Of a stretch of 64,000 bases of DNA, positions 10,901-23,087 are shown in pieces. Position 1 is the stretch's first letter. Every line of letters starts with the position of its first letter. The DNA is from Pisolithus tinctorius (taxonomy: Eukaryota; Basidiomycota; Agaricomycetes; Boletales; Pisolithaceae), in assembly GCA_024663395.1 (NCBI GenBank), contig JANFAH010000003.1:372001-436000 (forward strand). Direction: 5' to 3'. The translations under genes were made by a program, and so were the position numbers. Below the pieces are notes generated by a model that did not search any database, was not told the origin of the DNA, and was given only the letters and a program-made list of their open reading frames with translations.

Positions 10901-12368
10901 CATTCGAACTTGTCTGCTCGCTCCTGGGTAAGTCGTTCCCCGGGCGTGAACTCTGGGGGTTTAACTGGTATCTGGGGGAGGTTAGCCAGCGGGTCCCCCA
11001 CTTCCCTCCTCTCGACTCTAAACTCTGCTGGCATCTCTGTTGCTACCGGCTGAACCTTCTTCGCCACGGGTCTGTACTTCATCACTTGCTTTATCCATTC
11101 CTCTTCGTCCTGTGGCTCGGTGGTCAGACTCTCCACCAAATAAGATTTGAAACGTAAACCCGAGGACTCGAAGTCCTCCTCTGTCATCGCGAATATCATC
11201 TTGTAACCTTTCGGTTTCACCCCTGGGCACTCAATCCCTGTTTCTTCACTTCGACCTTCTTCCTCGATGCTTCTATCCATTCCTCCTTCTTCGCGTCCCT
11301 CATGAAAGGGTTCATCTCTTCGATACTGTCCTGCGTCCTTGCAATAAGCATCTTGTGATTCGATTTTTATACCTGCGGGAAAAGTCAGTGCATTATTCAT
11401 GCTCGATCTAAAAGAAACTCTATGGCTGATCGCCTCTATGTCTAATGTTGATTCTTGTTTTCGGTTTTTGGTTATATCTTGAAACTGCAAGTCGAAGTCC
11501 GAGACGTATGTACTTGATTCGTTCTTATATACCGCTATAGGCTGAGCAAGATACCCCAACCTTACAGGGGTGGCCGATCCCATCGAAATGTCTCCTCGCT
11601 GGCTATTCGAGTCCTGGACAAAGTCTAAAAACCCTCGTCCTGCGGTTGACATTGCATCCTATGGGGTTTGCGCCCAATCCTCCATATATACTCCCTCTGC
11701 AACACTGCGTCCCTAAACTGAGGGAACTGGGCAAGGGACCTTCTCAGTCGCGGTGAGATCTGGATCCTCCTGTCTGTCTCCGGGTCTGTAAACTCAAGTG
11801 TCTGTTGTCCATTCCTAAAGTCTTGTGTCCTAGCCCGAATCGCACATAGGAATGGCCTGCCCAGAAGGATATCGAAGGGAGCCGACTTGACGACTTGAAT
11901 CGGCACTTGCACTTCCGCTGGACCGATCCTGAGCGAAGCATCTCGCACCAGGCCCAGCGTTTCATCCTTCGACTTGTTCGCGGCTTCCATAATGATTCAG
12001 CTATCTCTCTCGATGGGGAGATGCAGAACTTCAGCGATTTCCTGTCGCAAAGCCACTATTTGCGAACTGCTGTCGAGAATCCCTTCGAGCATGACCTTCC
12101 CAGCCAGCTCGACCTCTACCATTGTAAGTGGCATCGAATCCGTCTGTGCGTACCTCTCTTCTCCTATACCGCACTCAAACGCCCTCACGTCAATCGACTG
12201 CGGCAACCCTTCTAACATATCCGATGCGCCTGATAAGGTTGCACCGAGCGCTACTCGCTTTGTCATTGCTCTGTCCTTGAACTCTCTCCGAACGTCCAGA
12301 CTTATAGTGAGTAGATCCCTTCCTGGAATCGTAACAGACTGGTCCAAGTACTGGTTCAAAACCCTCAT
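7950..12368 (-). pseudogene. Gyp-A protease, RT, RNase H and integrase (pol), broken
   Basis: Ty3/Gypsy pol in the usual order. Protease: ILDSSSQIVAL near 12040, where the family motif is DSG. A linker ends in FPPLKIPTVPHKPW, followed by RT with VKKDGKSLRLVHDLQPLNAV near 10600, and the motif FID near 10280, where about 26 codons are missing compared with Gyp-C, including the second catalytic Asp. A TGA at 10062-10064 sits where the frame resumes in GFLGLC. RNase H: ILAVDTSHMAVGYLL. Integrase: zinc domain (HLELMKQAHDNLGHKG ... CHECQIRR), then Asp in YMDSM, TDNGSAF and VVERRH, so DDE is complete. There is a C-terminal GPMVVVRRTEGGSYLL segment but no chromodomain. The frame from 9995 to 7950 is intact; another TGA lies at 11997-11999. 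Confidence 0.88.
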
Positions 12369-15157
12369 CGCTGCTGTAGGTCTTTGAACAGACTCGTATA
12401 CCTATAACCTCTCTTTCCCGCATCTTGATCTTCCGTGATGCGCGGCTGGGTCTTTGGCACAGAGGTAGGTCCTTGCAACCCGCTGGCACTTCTGTCTGGT
12501 TGCTTTCCCTTGTCCTTCGGGCTTGCTTCGGGAGCGTCCGTCGAGCTGGACCGACTAGGTCCTGGTTGTTCCACTGTCGAGGTCGCTGTTCATCTCTCTT
12601 TCCCAGGTACCACTACCCCATCGAACTTTGGGGTCTTTTGCTGCTGCTTATTCTCTTCCCTTCGAGCTGCTGCGAGCACCTGTTCTGTTCCTGCCCATCG
12701 CGCTTCATACTCCGTCTCTGAGATGACCTCCTCGGCCGTGTCCTCTCCTTCTGAAACATACTCTTCGATCCTGGCTCTCTTGATGTATTGGAAGGTGTTG
12801 TGCACTGCTACAAACATATTCACATTTGTCGGAGGATCCTCTTCGTGCTCGATGCGAACGATGGGTGCTTGCTGCTCCTCTCTCATCCTCCTGTCCCTTG
12901 CCATCCATTCGTCTATCAACTGGTACATCGGCTCGTCTGTTCAAGGAACGCGCATGCCGTCGTTGAACTTTACCCTATCGTCTTCGACGACACACCTGCC
13001 AGCCACGCGATATCTTTCCAACATGTGACAAGTCCTCGTGCGGTGTCCTTGAAGGAAACAGAAAAAGCAAATTATTTCTCAAGGCGGTTCACGTGCTCCT
13101 TCGACAACGTTTCTGGCCAGTACAGGCACTGCCCTTCTCTGGGCCTGTGCTTCCACCTGAACCTGAGGCTGCCTCTGGACCAACTCGCGCGCTATCCTCC
13201 CGGCTTCCTCTCCGGGCGATAACTGAATGACACCCCTCCTCGCAGCACAGCTTCTCATCGTATGGTACCCGTGCCTCAGCAACTCTTTTATTTCTCGTAG
13301 GACCTTGTTCATAGGCCAGGGGTCGTCCGAATTGCGTAAGCCATTTCTAAACTTCAGGTTTTCGAGCGTATCTTTCTGAAGTTCCAGATCCAAGCCCTCC
13401 CAGAAGTAACTGTCGTAGTCCTCCTGAGTGAGCTTGTAGCATCTGTTAAGATAGCCCGCTATGGTCTCATACTGTCGAAGATACTCTCCGAGGTCCTCTT
13501 CCATCGCTATAACCTTCCTGGACTGTGCTCGAACGAGATCGACCAGGTCCGCTTTAACGTATCTCTTCTCTCGTTCCCCTGCGCCTGGGTACACATTCGC
13601 CAGCACTTCCACGAACTTGTCCCATCTACCTGTCATCTCTTCTAAAGGTTGCATCCACAAGTTCGCCATATCGTTGTCCAGGTACCATATGGCCCACTTC
13701 GGCCACTCATACTCGTCTGTACACCCTGCCTTCTTACACAGGTGATGAATTTCTTCCAGGTAACGAACCAGATCAGCTGTTTTCCCTGAAAACTTGGGTG
13801 CTTTGTCTGAAGACCTAGAGGGCATTTTCTCGAGCGGCTTGGGTTTGTCAGATGCCAGGGTGCCTTGTCCGAGAAGCCTAAGGATACGTTGCCCTTCAGA
13901 CAGTTCTTCTGGCTGGGCTGTTCTCCTCCTCGGCTCCCATGCTTCCGTAGATGGAGATCTATATCTCGAGCAACGTTCCTTCTCACATCTTTTCTCCTTG
14001 CGCCTGTGATACCTTCTTCTTTCTTCTTCCTCGCTCGAGTCACTTGATGAACTGTCTGTGGAGTAGGACCTCCTATGGCGTCTACTCCTCGACTTGTCCG
14101 ACCTTCTATGTCCATGGCAACGGGACTTCGACCTGTGCCTCGTTCTATAACTCGACCTGGAAGTCGATCTGTACTTGTATTCGTGCCTCGACCTCGACCT
14201 CAAGGACGACCTCTCCCTACGTCCCAACCTATGTCTTGACCTCACCCTCATCCTCGACCTCGAGGGCAACCTTCCTCTGCTTCTCGACCTTTCTCTGGTC
14301 TGTCCTTGGTGGACTGCAGCTTTTGGTTCGTTGACATAGATTCTGTCAGGCGGCTGCTCTGTCGCCCTTTCCTTTCCTTTGTCCCAGTAGGTCGTAAACG
14401 GCGGTAATTCTTCTTCCTTTTCTTTCTTAGGCATTGTGAACCTCAACAAGCTCGTCGGTCGCCCGTCGTCCCAGATCGCTTCATACATGTCCTCTAAGCC
14501 GGTAGTATCAACTTTTGCGCCTGTAAACGTAGGAATGGAAAATGGAATGTCTTCGGACTCCTCTATGAATACTGTGAGAGGTAATTCCGTGAGCGGTGAA
14601 GGTGGTTCTTGTAGGAGCTTCGCTGCTTCTTCTGTCGAACTGAACGATGTTTCTGAGTTTGATCCGATGACTGGCGCTGGTGTTTGGTATTCTGTGAAGG
14701 TGGGTTCTCGGATCTGTTTCAGCCCCTCCGGTTCTGGGGATTCTGGAAGAGGAACTTCAGTGGGGAGCTTCTCAAGAGATGACTTAGCTAAATGGGGAGG
14801 TGTTGCTTTCTTCCTTGCTCTGAGTGCCTCTTTCGCTTTCTTATGTCTCTCCTTGTGGGCGACCCTAGCTGCCGTTTGCCTGAGGTTGTACTTTACTTCC
14901 TGTTTGTCGGTTGAAGCCCCTCGTGGTGGGCTCCAAGTGTAAGATAGTGTTTTCTGTTGGCCGAGAACTCCAACTCCGGAAGAGGTAGGTTCCGCTCGAG
15001 TCGGGTTGACCCTGAAGGGGCTTCGGTCTGGATGCAGGGTAAGTACTTTAGACGAACGCAAAGGGAACTCGCCCGAGAATATAATTCTTGACTCTAAAGA
15101 AGAACCTTGGCAGAAAAGAGCTGAAGTAGTGAAATTTTGCTCCTCCAAGCAAGACAC
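12365..15157 (-). pseudogene. Gyp-A Gag with arginine/serine-rich domain
   Basis: A single minus frame opens at an ATG inside the 5' LTR (15157), reads through the primer site and continues to 12365, broken only by TGA codons at 13079-13081, near 12940 and at 12590-12592. The protein has an acidic/Pro N-part, then an RS domain of about 115 residues (13930-14310; repeated RSRSR, SRS and RRS, then an SSSSDSSEEEE run). The conserved Gag core follows (KAPKFSGKTADLVRYLEEIH; YVKADLVDLV), then a CCHC knuckle CFFCFLQGHRTRTC just past the first TGA. The pol frame is offset at 12365. The true start may lie after the primer site rather than in the LTR. The TGAs all fit CGA-to-TGA decay. Gyp-B and Gyp-C Gag lack the RS domain. 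Confidence 0.85.
14917..14935 (-). promoter_or_regulatory. Gyp-A primer binding site
   Basis: On the sense (minus) strand the sequence two bases after the 5' LTR reads TGGAGCCCACCACGAGGGG. The same site follows the 5' LTRs of Gyp-C and, mutated, Gyp-B. The leading TGG pairs with tRNA 3' CCA. A U discriminator base would fit tRNA-Cys, but I cannot confirm the tRNA. Confidence 0.7.
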
Positions 15158-15385
15158 AGAGTAGGCCGGGATGACTAGTGCAGTAGTTGTTAAGTGACAT
15201 GGCCTGCACCGTGACCACCCGCACGCTTAGTCAGCTCTCTATGTTTCGACACCAAGTCCCTTTTTAGCCACAACCCCTAAGCCCGAATCCTCCTCGATTC
15301 TCTCTTACATCCTTCCCCCTCAAACCTTCCCTTCGACCCAACAGAAGCGCGACTTCTCGTAGGGAAAAGGTTCGCGTTCCCTACA
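14938..15385 (-). repeat. Gyp-A 5' LTR
   Basis: The 448-bp partner of 4237-4684, ending CCCTACA at 15385 and followed by TSD TCGG (15386-15389). The first ATG of the gag frame lies within it. Confidence 0.92.
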
Positions 15386-15389
15386 TCGG

Positions 15390-15651
15390 TATGCGAAGGA
15401 AAAAGTGATTTTCTACCCATCTTAGTATTGGGCCTATACCATGGGCTCTCATGATATCAGTGCCTGCAGAACCAATGTTGCCATAAATGCTGCCAGACAT
15501 GGCAAAACCAAAGTACAGGGATGTATCTACGGCGAAACGACTGTCTGAAATTTGGACTACTAGCATGTGCCACTGTGAAGGATGGATGGGAACTGTATGG
15601 TACACTTCGGAAACATCCCTGACTGCGCCCTGGGATCCTGGAGGGAGGCGC
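15390..15651 (-). pseudogene. YR-1 reverse transcriptase, middle (palm) part
   Basis: A short remnant between Gyp-B and Gyp-A. The minus frame reads LPPGSQGAVRDVSEVYHTVP, then a YFGFAMSGSIYGNIGSAGTD segment and GIGPILRWVENHFFLRIP. This is the palm of a DIRS/Ngaro-type RT. The catalytic pair, normally WVDDH in this family, is WVENH, so both Asp residues are gone. It joins in frame to IVAVLILH at 48981 across Gyp-B and to the fragment ending at 4236 across Gyp-A, which shows that these pieces came from one gene. Confidence 0.88.
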
Positions 15652-16310
15652 TGTGAGGAATCCACACTCCCTGGATGCATAAGCCCCTATCATTAACTGT
15701 TCCATGACTACTGTTATGTCTGCTCCCCTCTCACATTTGCCATCGTTCACACACTACCTTCCCATGCCCTCACTCCCTCTCACACAATGCTATACCCATG
15801 GCCACTGTGCTCTGGTCCCTTCCTTTCCCTCAGACCCTTTGTTTTACCATGGTCTCTGTTCCTTTTTGTTAGTAGTATACCCTTGGTCTCTGTTCCAGCT
15901 TGTCCTGTCTTATGTGTATGCACTGTCATGTGGTTTTCCCTTACTGTACCTTGTCTTACTTAGGTTCTGGGTTTGCCCAGACTATAAAACCCTGTACTTA
16001 GGTACAGAATGATACCTTTTGGCACTCAGAAGGTCACCACAAGTTTCTTTTCTGCTTTGTCTACACCGCACGTCTTGCATTCTGCCACGCTCAAACTATG
16101 TATACCACTCACACCACTTGCATTGCCAGTACTATTCCATGGACCATGCCGTGCACGTCACTAAACACTACTGCTACAAAGCGCTGGGTCTCACCTCCTA
16201 GTCTTGACAGTCCAGAATCCCTTGGGATGAACATTTTGTTCCCTTCATTTTTATTGTTGTTATCTAAGCCATTTAGCTTGTATTATACAGCTACTTGGAC
16301 TTTTCCTACA
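15652..16310 (+). repeat. Gyp-B 5' LTR
   Basis: 659 bp, matching 48334-48980 apart from an indel of about 12 bp near the end (15652 copy longer). An ACTATAAAACC TATA-like box lies at about 15979-15989. Confidence 0.9.
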
Positions 16311-16312
16311 AC

Positions 16313-16331
16313 TGGAGCCCACTGCAAGGGA
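16313..16331 (+). promoter_or_regulatory. Gyp-B primer binding site (decayed)
   Basis: TGGAGCCCACTGCAAGGGA starts two bases after the 5' LTR. It matches the primer site of Gyp-A and Gyp-C apart from a few changes, mostly transitions. Confidence 0.65.
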
Positions 16332-16383
16332 TTCTGCTGTTGCTTCCAGAAGGTCACTCAGGCACACCGCTGAATGCACTGAA

Positions 16384-18165
16384 CTAGAAAATTTACGCCT
16401 GCACTTTTGCAATCTCAACCTGTCAGAAGACTCCAACATTTTCTGCCCTGTTTCACCTGTAACACTGGATCACATGCAATTACCTGCTGACATTCCATGG
16501 GTACTACCCATGGTCACTCCCCATGATATTTCGGCAGATCAGATATCTGTCGCATTGGATCACCTAGATCTCACTGCCCCTGATTTTCCTGGTGGTTTTA
16601 TCCATTCAACTCCCCAAAGGCCTGAAACCCCACCATCACCTTTAACACCCATCACATCATCTGATTCATCATCACCAAGGCCCTCTTTTTCCCATCTCTT
16701 TGACACCTCTGAATCTATACCCAGACTCTTGGTTCCATCCACCACACTGCTGCGACCACTCACTCAGTCACAGACCACCCATCAGCCAATTAGTAACCTG
16801 CCAACACTTCTGCCAGCTCGCTCGCACACTATACCAACCACTTTGCACCCGCAACCAATACCCATTCCACCTGTTACCAATCCAGCACCACCATCACAGG
16901 TTAACCCACCAATGGCTAATCCTCAGTTTCAGATGCCGCTCTGCAGTACACAAAACTCACCTAAATTTAGTGGAGATTCTCCTGCACAGCTTCCATGCTA
17001 CCTCAAAGACATCAACTTCCTCAGTACTCTTGCTGCTCTTGATGACTGTGGCAAGATCAGAGCTGCAATCTGCTATGCTGACCTCGAAGAAGCCGAGGTC
17101 TGGCAAATGCTTCCAGAAGCTGCTCCTGCAGCCAATGACTGGGATGCCTTCGTAGTTGCTGTTAAGGGTTTGTACCCTGGCTGCGAGGGTGACGACCACT
17201 ACTGCCATGCAGACTTGCAGTACCTTGTCAAAGAATATCAATCCAAGCCTATGCGGAACCAGGATGACCTTGGAGAATACCAGTGGAAATTCGCTAAGAT
17301 TTCTGCCCTGCTCATTAAAACTAAAAAGCTTGCAGAGACAGAATGGGATTCCATGTTCCTGAATGGCTTCCCAAGGGCCATCACAGACTGTATTTGTCAT
17401 TGACTCTCCATAGTCCGCACTGACCTCCACCCTGACGATCCATACCCACTTGCAGAAGTTGTCAAAGCCACCAAGTTCCTTCTGACAGGATCCACTCTTC
17501 GTAGCGTGGTACCAATGATGGGTACTGCGGCCTCGCCAGCTGCACCTCCCTCATCGGCTTACATGCCGCAGGTGCCACCTGCTGGTACTGTTGTTAAACA
17601 GGAATACAACTTCCAGACACAGCCTCCACTGCAGCAACGCAGACCCAGCTGCAGTTTCTGTGCAGACCCCAACCACTGGACAAGGATGTGCATGCTTGTC
17701 AAAGTTTATATCCACACCAGTGAGATCACAAGAGGTACAGACAACTGTCTCTATCTTGTGGATGGAAGCTGAATTGCACGCTTCCCTGAGTGTAACTCAC
17801 TGAGAGAGGCTGTTGACTGCATCATGGCTGACAGAGACCAGGCCAGTGCGCATGCTGCGACTGCTGCTGCTCCACACAATGTGGCTGCGCAAGGCACCGC
17901 TAACCTCTTCTGTGTTGCTCATCCTGAAGTTGACATGCAGTTGGAGATCCAGCCTTCTGCCTTCTTAAACACCATCCAAGATGCTGATGAACCTGTTGCA
18001 GACTTAGCCGACCCTGACTTCCAAGCATATGTCACTCAAGCTTGGGCTACCTACCAAGCAGATAAAGGTAACAAGGGAGCAGTCATTCCCCATGGAAAGA
18101 AAGCCCACTTCGATGGAGTTGAAATCACAGCTCAACCCACAGCACATCCTGCCAACCCTCCATGA
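16384..18165 (+). pseudogene. Gyp-B Gag
   Basis: One plus frame with a Pro/Thr-rich N-part, the conserved Gag core (NSPKFSGDSPAQLPCYLKDI, then DHYCHADLQYLVKE and DDLGEYQWKFAKIS), and a CCHC knuckle CSFCADPNHWTRMC near 17660. Behind it come acidic segments ending in HFDGVEI, a motif also present in Gyp-C Gag. In-frame TGA codons occur at 17401-17403, 17770-17772 and 18163-18165, and the frame continues into protease, so gag and pol were one frame here. Gag packages the RNA and forms the particle. Confidence 0.8.
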
Positions 18166-18267
18166 GTTGACCCATGTGCAGCCACTGTTGAAGAGGAAAT
18201 CATTTCCCCTGGGGTTCAAAGTTCGTGTGCTGCTTGCCAGGCATCTGATCCCTCTGCACCTGCACCA

Positions 18268-19891
18268 ATGTCCACCACTACAAAATTATATGTTCCTCTG
18301 ACTAATCCAGCTCCGATGCCCACATGCAAGGATCCCATTCCCACGGCAATTGTTCTGTCACAGACACCATACCCAGCAGCTCACAATCAAAACCAGTACC
18401 ATTACTCATTCCCTCTCGAAGACAAAGCCACACCCAAGCATATTGTGGAGTGCATACTTGAAACCAGCATTGCCATGCCAGTCAAAGAATTATTTGCAGT
18501 AGCCCCAGAGTTTCACAAACAGTTCAGAGACATCACCATGGCAAAATGCGTCACCACAAACGAGATTGAGGTAGTTCGTAGTGATGATGGGGAAGGAGTA
18601 CAAGTGAATGAGCTGACTGGCCGTGATCCTCAAAGAACCATGCGTGAATATGGAGACCGCATTATCTGCAGTGACAACAGCTCCATCATAGCTCACCACA
18701 CTCTGCTGCTCCACTGCATCGAAGCCAAGGTCCCTGGGACTGACGTCACAATCAACTGCATACTAGATTCCAGTTTGGACATCATCGCCATGCCCAGGCA
18801 TGTTTGGGAAAAGATTGGGCTTCCATTGTGCTGCGATCATCTCATGACTATGACATCTGCTAATATGTCTAAAGACACTACTGTAGGCATTCTAGAGAAC
18901 CTGAAACTCGACTTTGGAGCCGAGCCAGTCATGCTACAGGTTCAAGTAATTGAACATGCCAACTTCGACATGCTCCTCGGATGTCTGTTCATTTGCCTTA
19001 TGAGTGTGGTAACAAACAATTATCCTGACGGCAGACAGCAGATCACTCTCCAAGACCTGAATGACAGCCATGAGTACACTCTGCCCATGCACCCATGGTG
19101 TGAGGGCTGTCCACACTGCAAGTGTGGCAAGCACTGCCATAGCCACCAAAGTATAGTTGAATGGGGTTTTTGAATATCAATGATCCACCAAACAGTCGGG
19201 GAGAGCCTACTAAGACATCCTGTTTCCTATTTAGCTGCTGTTATCCATTCCTCAGTCCTACTGTCTCATCACTAGCCTTCACTTCAACGACCTTCTCTTC
19301 GCCTGCAGCACCTATACCACAGAACATACCCACTGGAATACCCTTGCCTGCTTTCGCTTTCCTCTCCTCCACTCAGACAATACTAAACCCCTCTGCTATA
19401 GCCGCATTTGGCAGCATTTATCAACTAGATCCCACGGTTTGCACCCTTGTTTACAAGCCAGTTGCCAAGAAGGTTCAGATGGTACCTGCCCCAATGGCAG
19501 AAGAATACCACATTGTGCACAGCCTGCCTGATGACCCACTTGCTGGTCTCCAACCACTTCCAACCCATCCACCAGACTTCACTCCGGGCATCTGCTTCAC
19601 TGCTGAACGGGCTGTGGAACTTGACCTTGATCCTGCAGATTGGCTTTGGCCAGAAGAACTTAAACTTGTAACTTGGCTCGTTTCAGTCCATGAGCTTGCA
19701 TTCACTTGGGACATTACAGAGCGCAGACACCTAGACAAACACTATTTTCCACCAGTAAAGATTCCTACGATTCTGCACACACCTTGGGTCCAATGCAATA
19801 TCCCTATCCTGAGCGTGATACATGCCCAAGTCATAGACATGATTAAAGATCACATCAAGTCCGGCATGTATGAACCTTCTACAGCAGCTTA
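18268..19891 (+). pseudogene. Gyp-B protease and RT N-terminal part
   Basis: Aspartic protease region with NCILDSSLDIIAMPRHVW. The motif is DSS where active proteases have DSG or DTG. After a frame change near 19170 comes the linker YKPVAKKVQMVP, then FTPGICFTAERAVELDLDP, FPPVKIPTILHTPWV and SGMYEPSTAAYR, the start of RT shared with Gyp-A and Gyp-C. The frame is cut after the Tyr-Arg codons by Gyp-D (TSD CCGC at 19892-19895) and resumes at 23490 with SCWFCIVKKDGKS. Confidence 0.82.
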
Positions 19892-19895
19892 CCGC

Positions 19896-20054
19896 TGGAG
19901 CAGTGGGAGAGAGCCTCACGAGCGATGAGCTGAGCTCAAGGCAAGCTGTGGGAAGATGTATCTACTGAACATGTCCATGTCCGTGTCTACCTCTGTCTGA
20001 CTAAGCCAATGTGGCTGTGTCCTCATCTCCTGTCCCCCTGGTTCCCCTACTCCA
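19896..20054 (-). repeat. Gyp-D 3' LTR
   Basis: 159 bp, the partner of 23331-23489. The end of the pol reading frame (stop near 20001) lies inside it. Confidence 0.9.
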
Positions 20055-23000
20055 TGTGCCCCCTTCAAAGATGACGATGTCCTCATTGTCTACTAACACC
20101 TCCTCCTCTGCATTGAGCTGCAGTTCACCCTCAATGTCTGGCCATTTGTCCCCCTCAACGTCAGCCCACATCTCCTCTCTGCCAGGCCACATCTCCATCG
20201 TCCCATCTTGCACCTTCATGCTCTGTGGTCTGTCTCTCCCACTGTCTCCTTCCTTGATCCCCTTTCTCACCTGTTCTTCGCTTCCTTCATTTCCATTTTC
20301 TGTTTCCTTTATCTGTTTCATGAACTCTTGTTGCTCTGAGTGTAGCTGTGTTCCTTCCCTTGCCACAAATGTGCATAGCCTTCTCGTGCTGAACTCTCCT
20401 GCTATGGGTTTGCCGGCCAGGTTCTCTAACCTGTAGGAGTTCTTTAGTCTCTCTGAGACTCTGTAAGGGCATGACCACTTAGGTAATAGTTTCCATTCTG
20501 TTTTGAACGTGTAGTCTAGGTCACTTCGGTATACTTGTACAAGTTGTCCCTTTGCAAATATGACTTCTACACCTTGTCTTCTTAGTACTCAGTGATCAAA
20601 CATTTGTTTTCTTCTCATTGCATGTTTGACTGCTTCCCCATATCCATCCAGTCATTGTTGTGCTGCATATGCCATGTGGATTGCTGCATCCACTGGTGAT
20701 GGTTCTGTGGTGCTGTGCATCAGTGCTGTGCGCTTGGTGTCAATCACCAACCCGAGTAACAGTTCTTTGGGGGAGAACTTGAGTGTTGGCAGCACTCGGT
20801 TGTTCAGCACGTGGACCATGTCATCGAGATGGTCTGGCCATGTCCTAGGTAGTTTTTCCTGGTCTGTTTCCATTTTGTCATCTTCTCCTATGTTTGGTGC
20901 ACACAGGCATTTGAGGATATGTAGTAGTAGTTTGTTCATGCCCTCTACCAACCCATTAACCCAAGGTGAGTATGCTGCTATGACATGATGTGTGCAGGAC
21001 CACTTAGCGCAGTAAGTTTTGACCTCTTCATTGTTGAAGTGTCATGTGCCGTCTGTCATGAATGTCTCTGCTGCTGTGAAGTTGTTAAATATGGTTGTTA
21101 GGCTGTCCACTGTGGTTTTCACTGTCCTGGCTGTTTTGTACTTCATTACCCATACGTGCTGTGAGAATGTGTCTAAGAATAATCCCAGCATGTGGTACCC
21201 TCCTTTCCCTGTTGGCATTGATAGGTAGTCTCCTATGAGTAGTTCGAATGGGTGCTGTCTTGTTATTGGTTCAAGTAGGGCATTTAGTTTTGTTGGGCTG
21301 AAGTTCTTGCATTTCGTGCAGTCTTGTATTGCATTCATTATTGACGTGTTGAGTTTGGGTGAGTAGTACTTGTCTGTGATTGCCATTTTCAGTGCATCTC
21401 GTCCCCAGTGTCCTCCTGTTTCGTGTAGGTGTTTCACCTTGGTGAACGCTTCTTGTTTTGTGATGCATTCTACTTTGTGTCTTGGTCGTACACTGGTGCC
21501 TCCATGTATTCTCCATAGTTTACCTTGTTTGACTAGGTATTGTGTCGATCTGTGTCTTGCCCTGTTGCAGTCTCTTATGGGGGTATTCGTGTCGATGTTG
21601 AGTATCGCGTCTATTACCTCCATGAACAGTGGTTCTTCCCTGAAGTGTTCGCGTAGTTGCTGGTTTTCCTGTGGTAGTTTAGTGATTTTGAACACATCAT
21701 TTATTAGGCCTGATGCTGCTTCTGGGTCTGGGCTGACCGTCCAATCACTGCCATCTCCATTTGTGCATGACGTGCCATCCCACTGTTGGCTTAGTCTGTC
21801 TGTGACCACGTTGAGGCAGCCTGGTACATGCCTCACTGCTACGATGTTGTGCGCGGTTATGCCGTCCCTCCATCTTGCATGGGCTGCTGATATTGTGTTG
21901 TTGGAGAGGACATCCTTTAATGCTTTGCAGTCTGTTTCGATTTCGACTGGGTATCCCCATATTATGTCTGTAAAGCGGTCTAGGCTGTATTTCAGTGCCA
22001 CGAATTCCAGTAGAAACAGTTTGTAATTGTGCTCAGCTGGTGATGTCCATTTGGACGTGAATGTGATTGGCACTGTTTGTTCCACTGTCTTACCATTCGG
22101 TGTCTGGACCTTGCTTTGTTGTGTTAGTACTGCTCCAAATCCTTCTTGACATCTGTCCATGGTTATGATGAATGGTGTTCCATCGTATTGTGGTGCATAT
22201 AGTGTTGGTTGGCTCGTTAAGGTGACTTTCAGGTCCAAGAACGCTTTTGTATGTTTCTGTTCCCATCTACCTGCCAGTTTGAAGTCAGTCATTGCTTTGC
22301 AGTATGTAGTTTTAGTTATGGGCTTAGGGAGGTCGACTTGTTTTACTAAGTCTCGTAGCAGTCCTTCTATCTTGGCATATCCCTTGATGAGGTCGTGAAA
22401 ATGTCCTGTGAGTCCTAAGAATGACATTAGGTTGAGTGCCATATCTGGTTGTTTCCATTTGACTATTGCCACTAGCTTTGCCATATCCGGTTGTACTCCT
22501 TGAGGGCCTACTGCGGCTCCTGCAAACATAGTCTCCATCATGAATAGTCTGCACTTCATCGGGGACAGTGACAATTTGTGTTCTCTGCAGCACTGTAGGA
22601 TTCGTCTTAGTTTGCCTATCATACCTCCAAACATGTTGTTGCTGCACCCCCTGTCATCTATGAAGAGTTCCAATATGTCTTCTGTGAGTTCTTTGTGTAG
22701 GCATTGCGTTGCTGTTGCTGAGAACACTGTCAGTGCTCCTGTCCACCCCATTGCCATTCTCATGTACCAGAAGTATCCTCTCCCGTCAACAAAGAATGTG
22801 AAAAATGGTCTCCATTTTTCTGGAATTTCAATGGCGTAGAATCCAGATGTGAAGTCAAATACTGACACATACCTTCTACCACTCAGTCTCTGCTGTTTGG
22901 CTCGTATGTCCCCCTGAAACATCAGCAGTATCTGTGATGCTTTATTCAGTTCTGTGAAGTTTTGCATTACCCTCCATTTCAGCGTGTTGTCTGACATTTG

Positions 23001-23087
23001 TGATTCTGATGGGAATGAGTAGTTGCTGTTGTGTGATGTTCCAAGCGGTGACCATGATGGTGAGCTGTCAGGTGTGCACCCAGTCAC
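20001..23087 (-). pseudogene. Gyp-D RT, RNase H and integrase
   Basis: The frame 23087-21042 is open for 681 codons. RT: RVMQNFTELNKAS, VSVFDFTSGFYAIEIP, MAMGWTGALTVFS and LFIDDRGC (catalytic FIDD intact). RNase H: FIITMDRCQEGFGAVL with Arg-Cys after the first Asp. Integrase: zinc domain H...H with CTKCKNFSP, then LIGDYLSMP, MTDGT followed by TGA at 21042, and after the stop SPWVNGLVEGMNK with the catalytic Glu. Further TGA/TAA codons occur towards 20600. The tail (GKPIAGEFSTRRLC, then an acidic region) runs into the 3' LTR and ends near 20001. Gag and protease are missing, so the copy depended on proteins supplied by another element. Confidence 0.82.

Larger units (their letters stand above)
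4237..15385 (-). mobile_element. Gyp-A: Ty3/Gypsy LTR retrotransposon with antisense zinc-cluster gene
   Basis: An 11.1-kb element bounded by two 448-bp LTRs (4237-4684 and 14938-15385) that begin TG and end CA, with TSD TCGG on both sides. Minus-strand order: 5' LTR (right), primer site, Gag with an RS domain and CCHC knuckle, protease, RT, RNase H, integrase. A plus-strand accessory gene lies between integrase and the left LTR. The two LTRs differ only by transitions at CpG sites as far as I compared. Pol is broken by a deletion in RT and a TGA. No clear polypurine tract is seen on the sense strand next to the left LTR, which is odd. Closest relatives in the window are Gyp-B and Gyp-C. Confidence 0.92.

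Noticed and set aside
12365..12370. ATGA overlap (stop-restart coupling) between Gyp-A gag and pol
   Set aside because: The sister elements Gyp-B and Gyp-C run gag into pol in one frame, so the frame change here is more simply a small indel.
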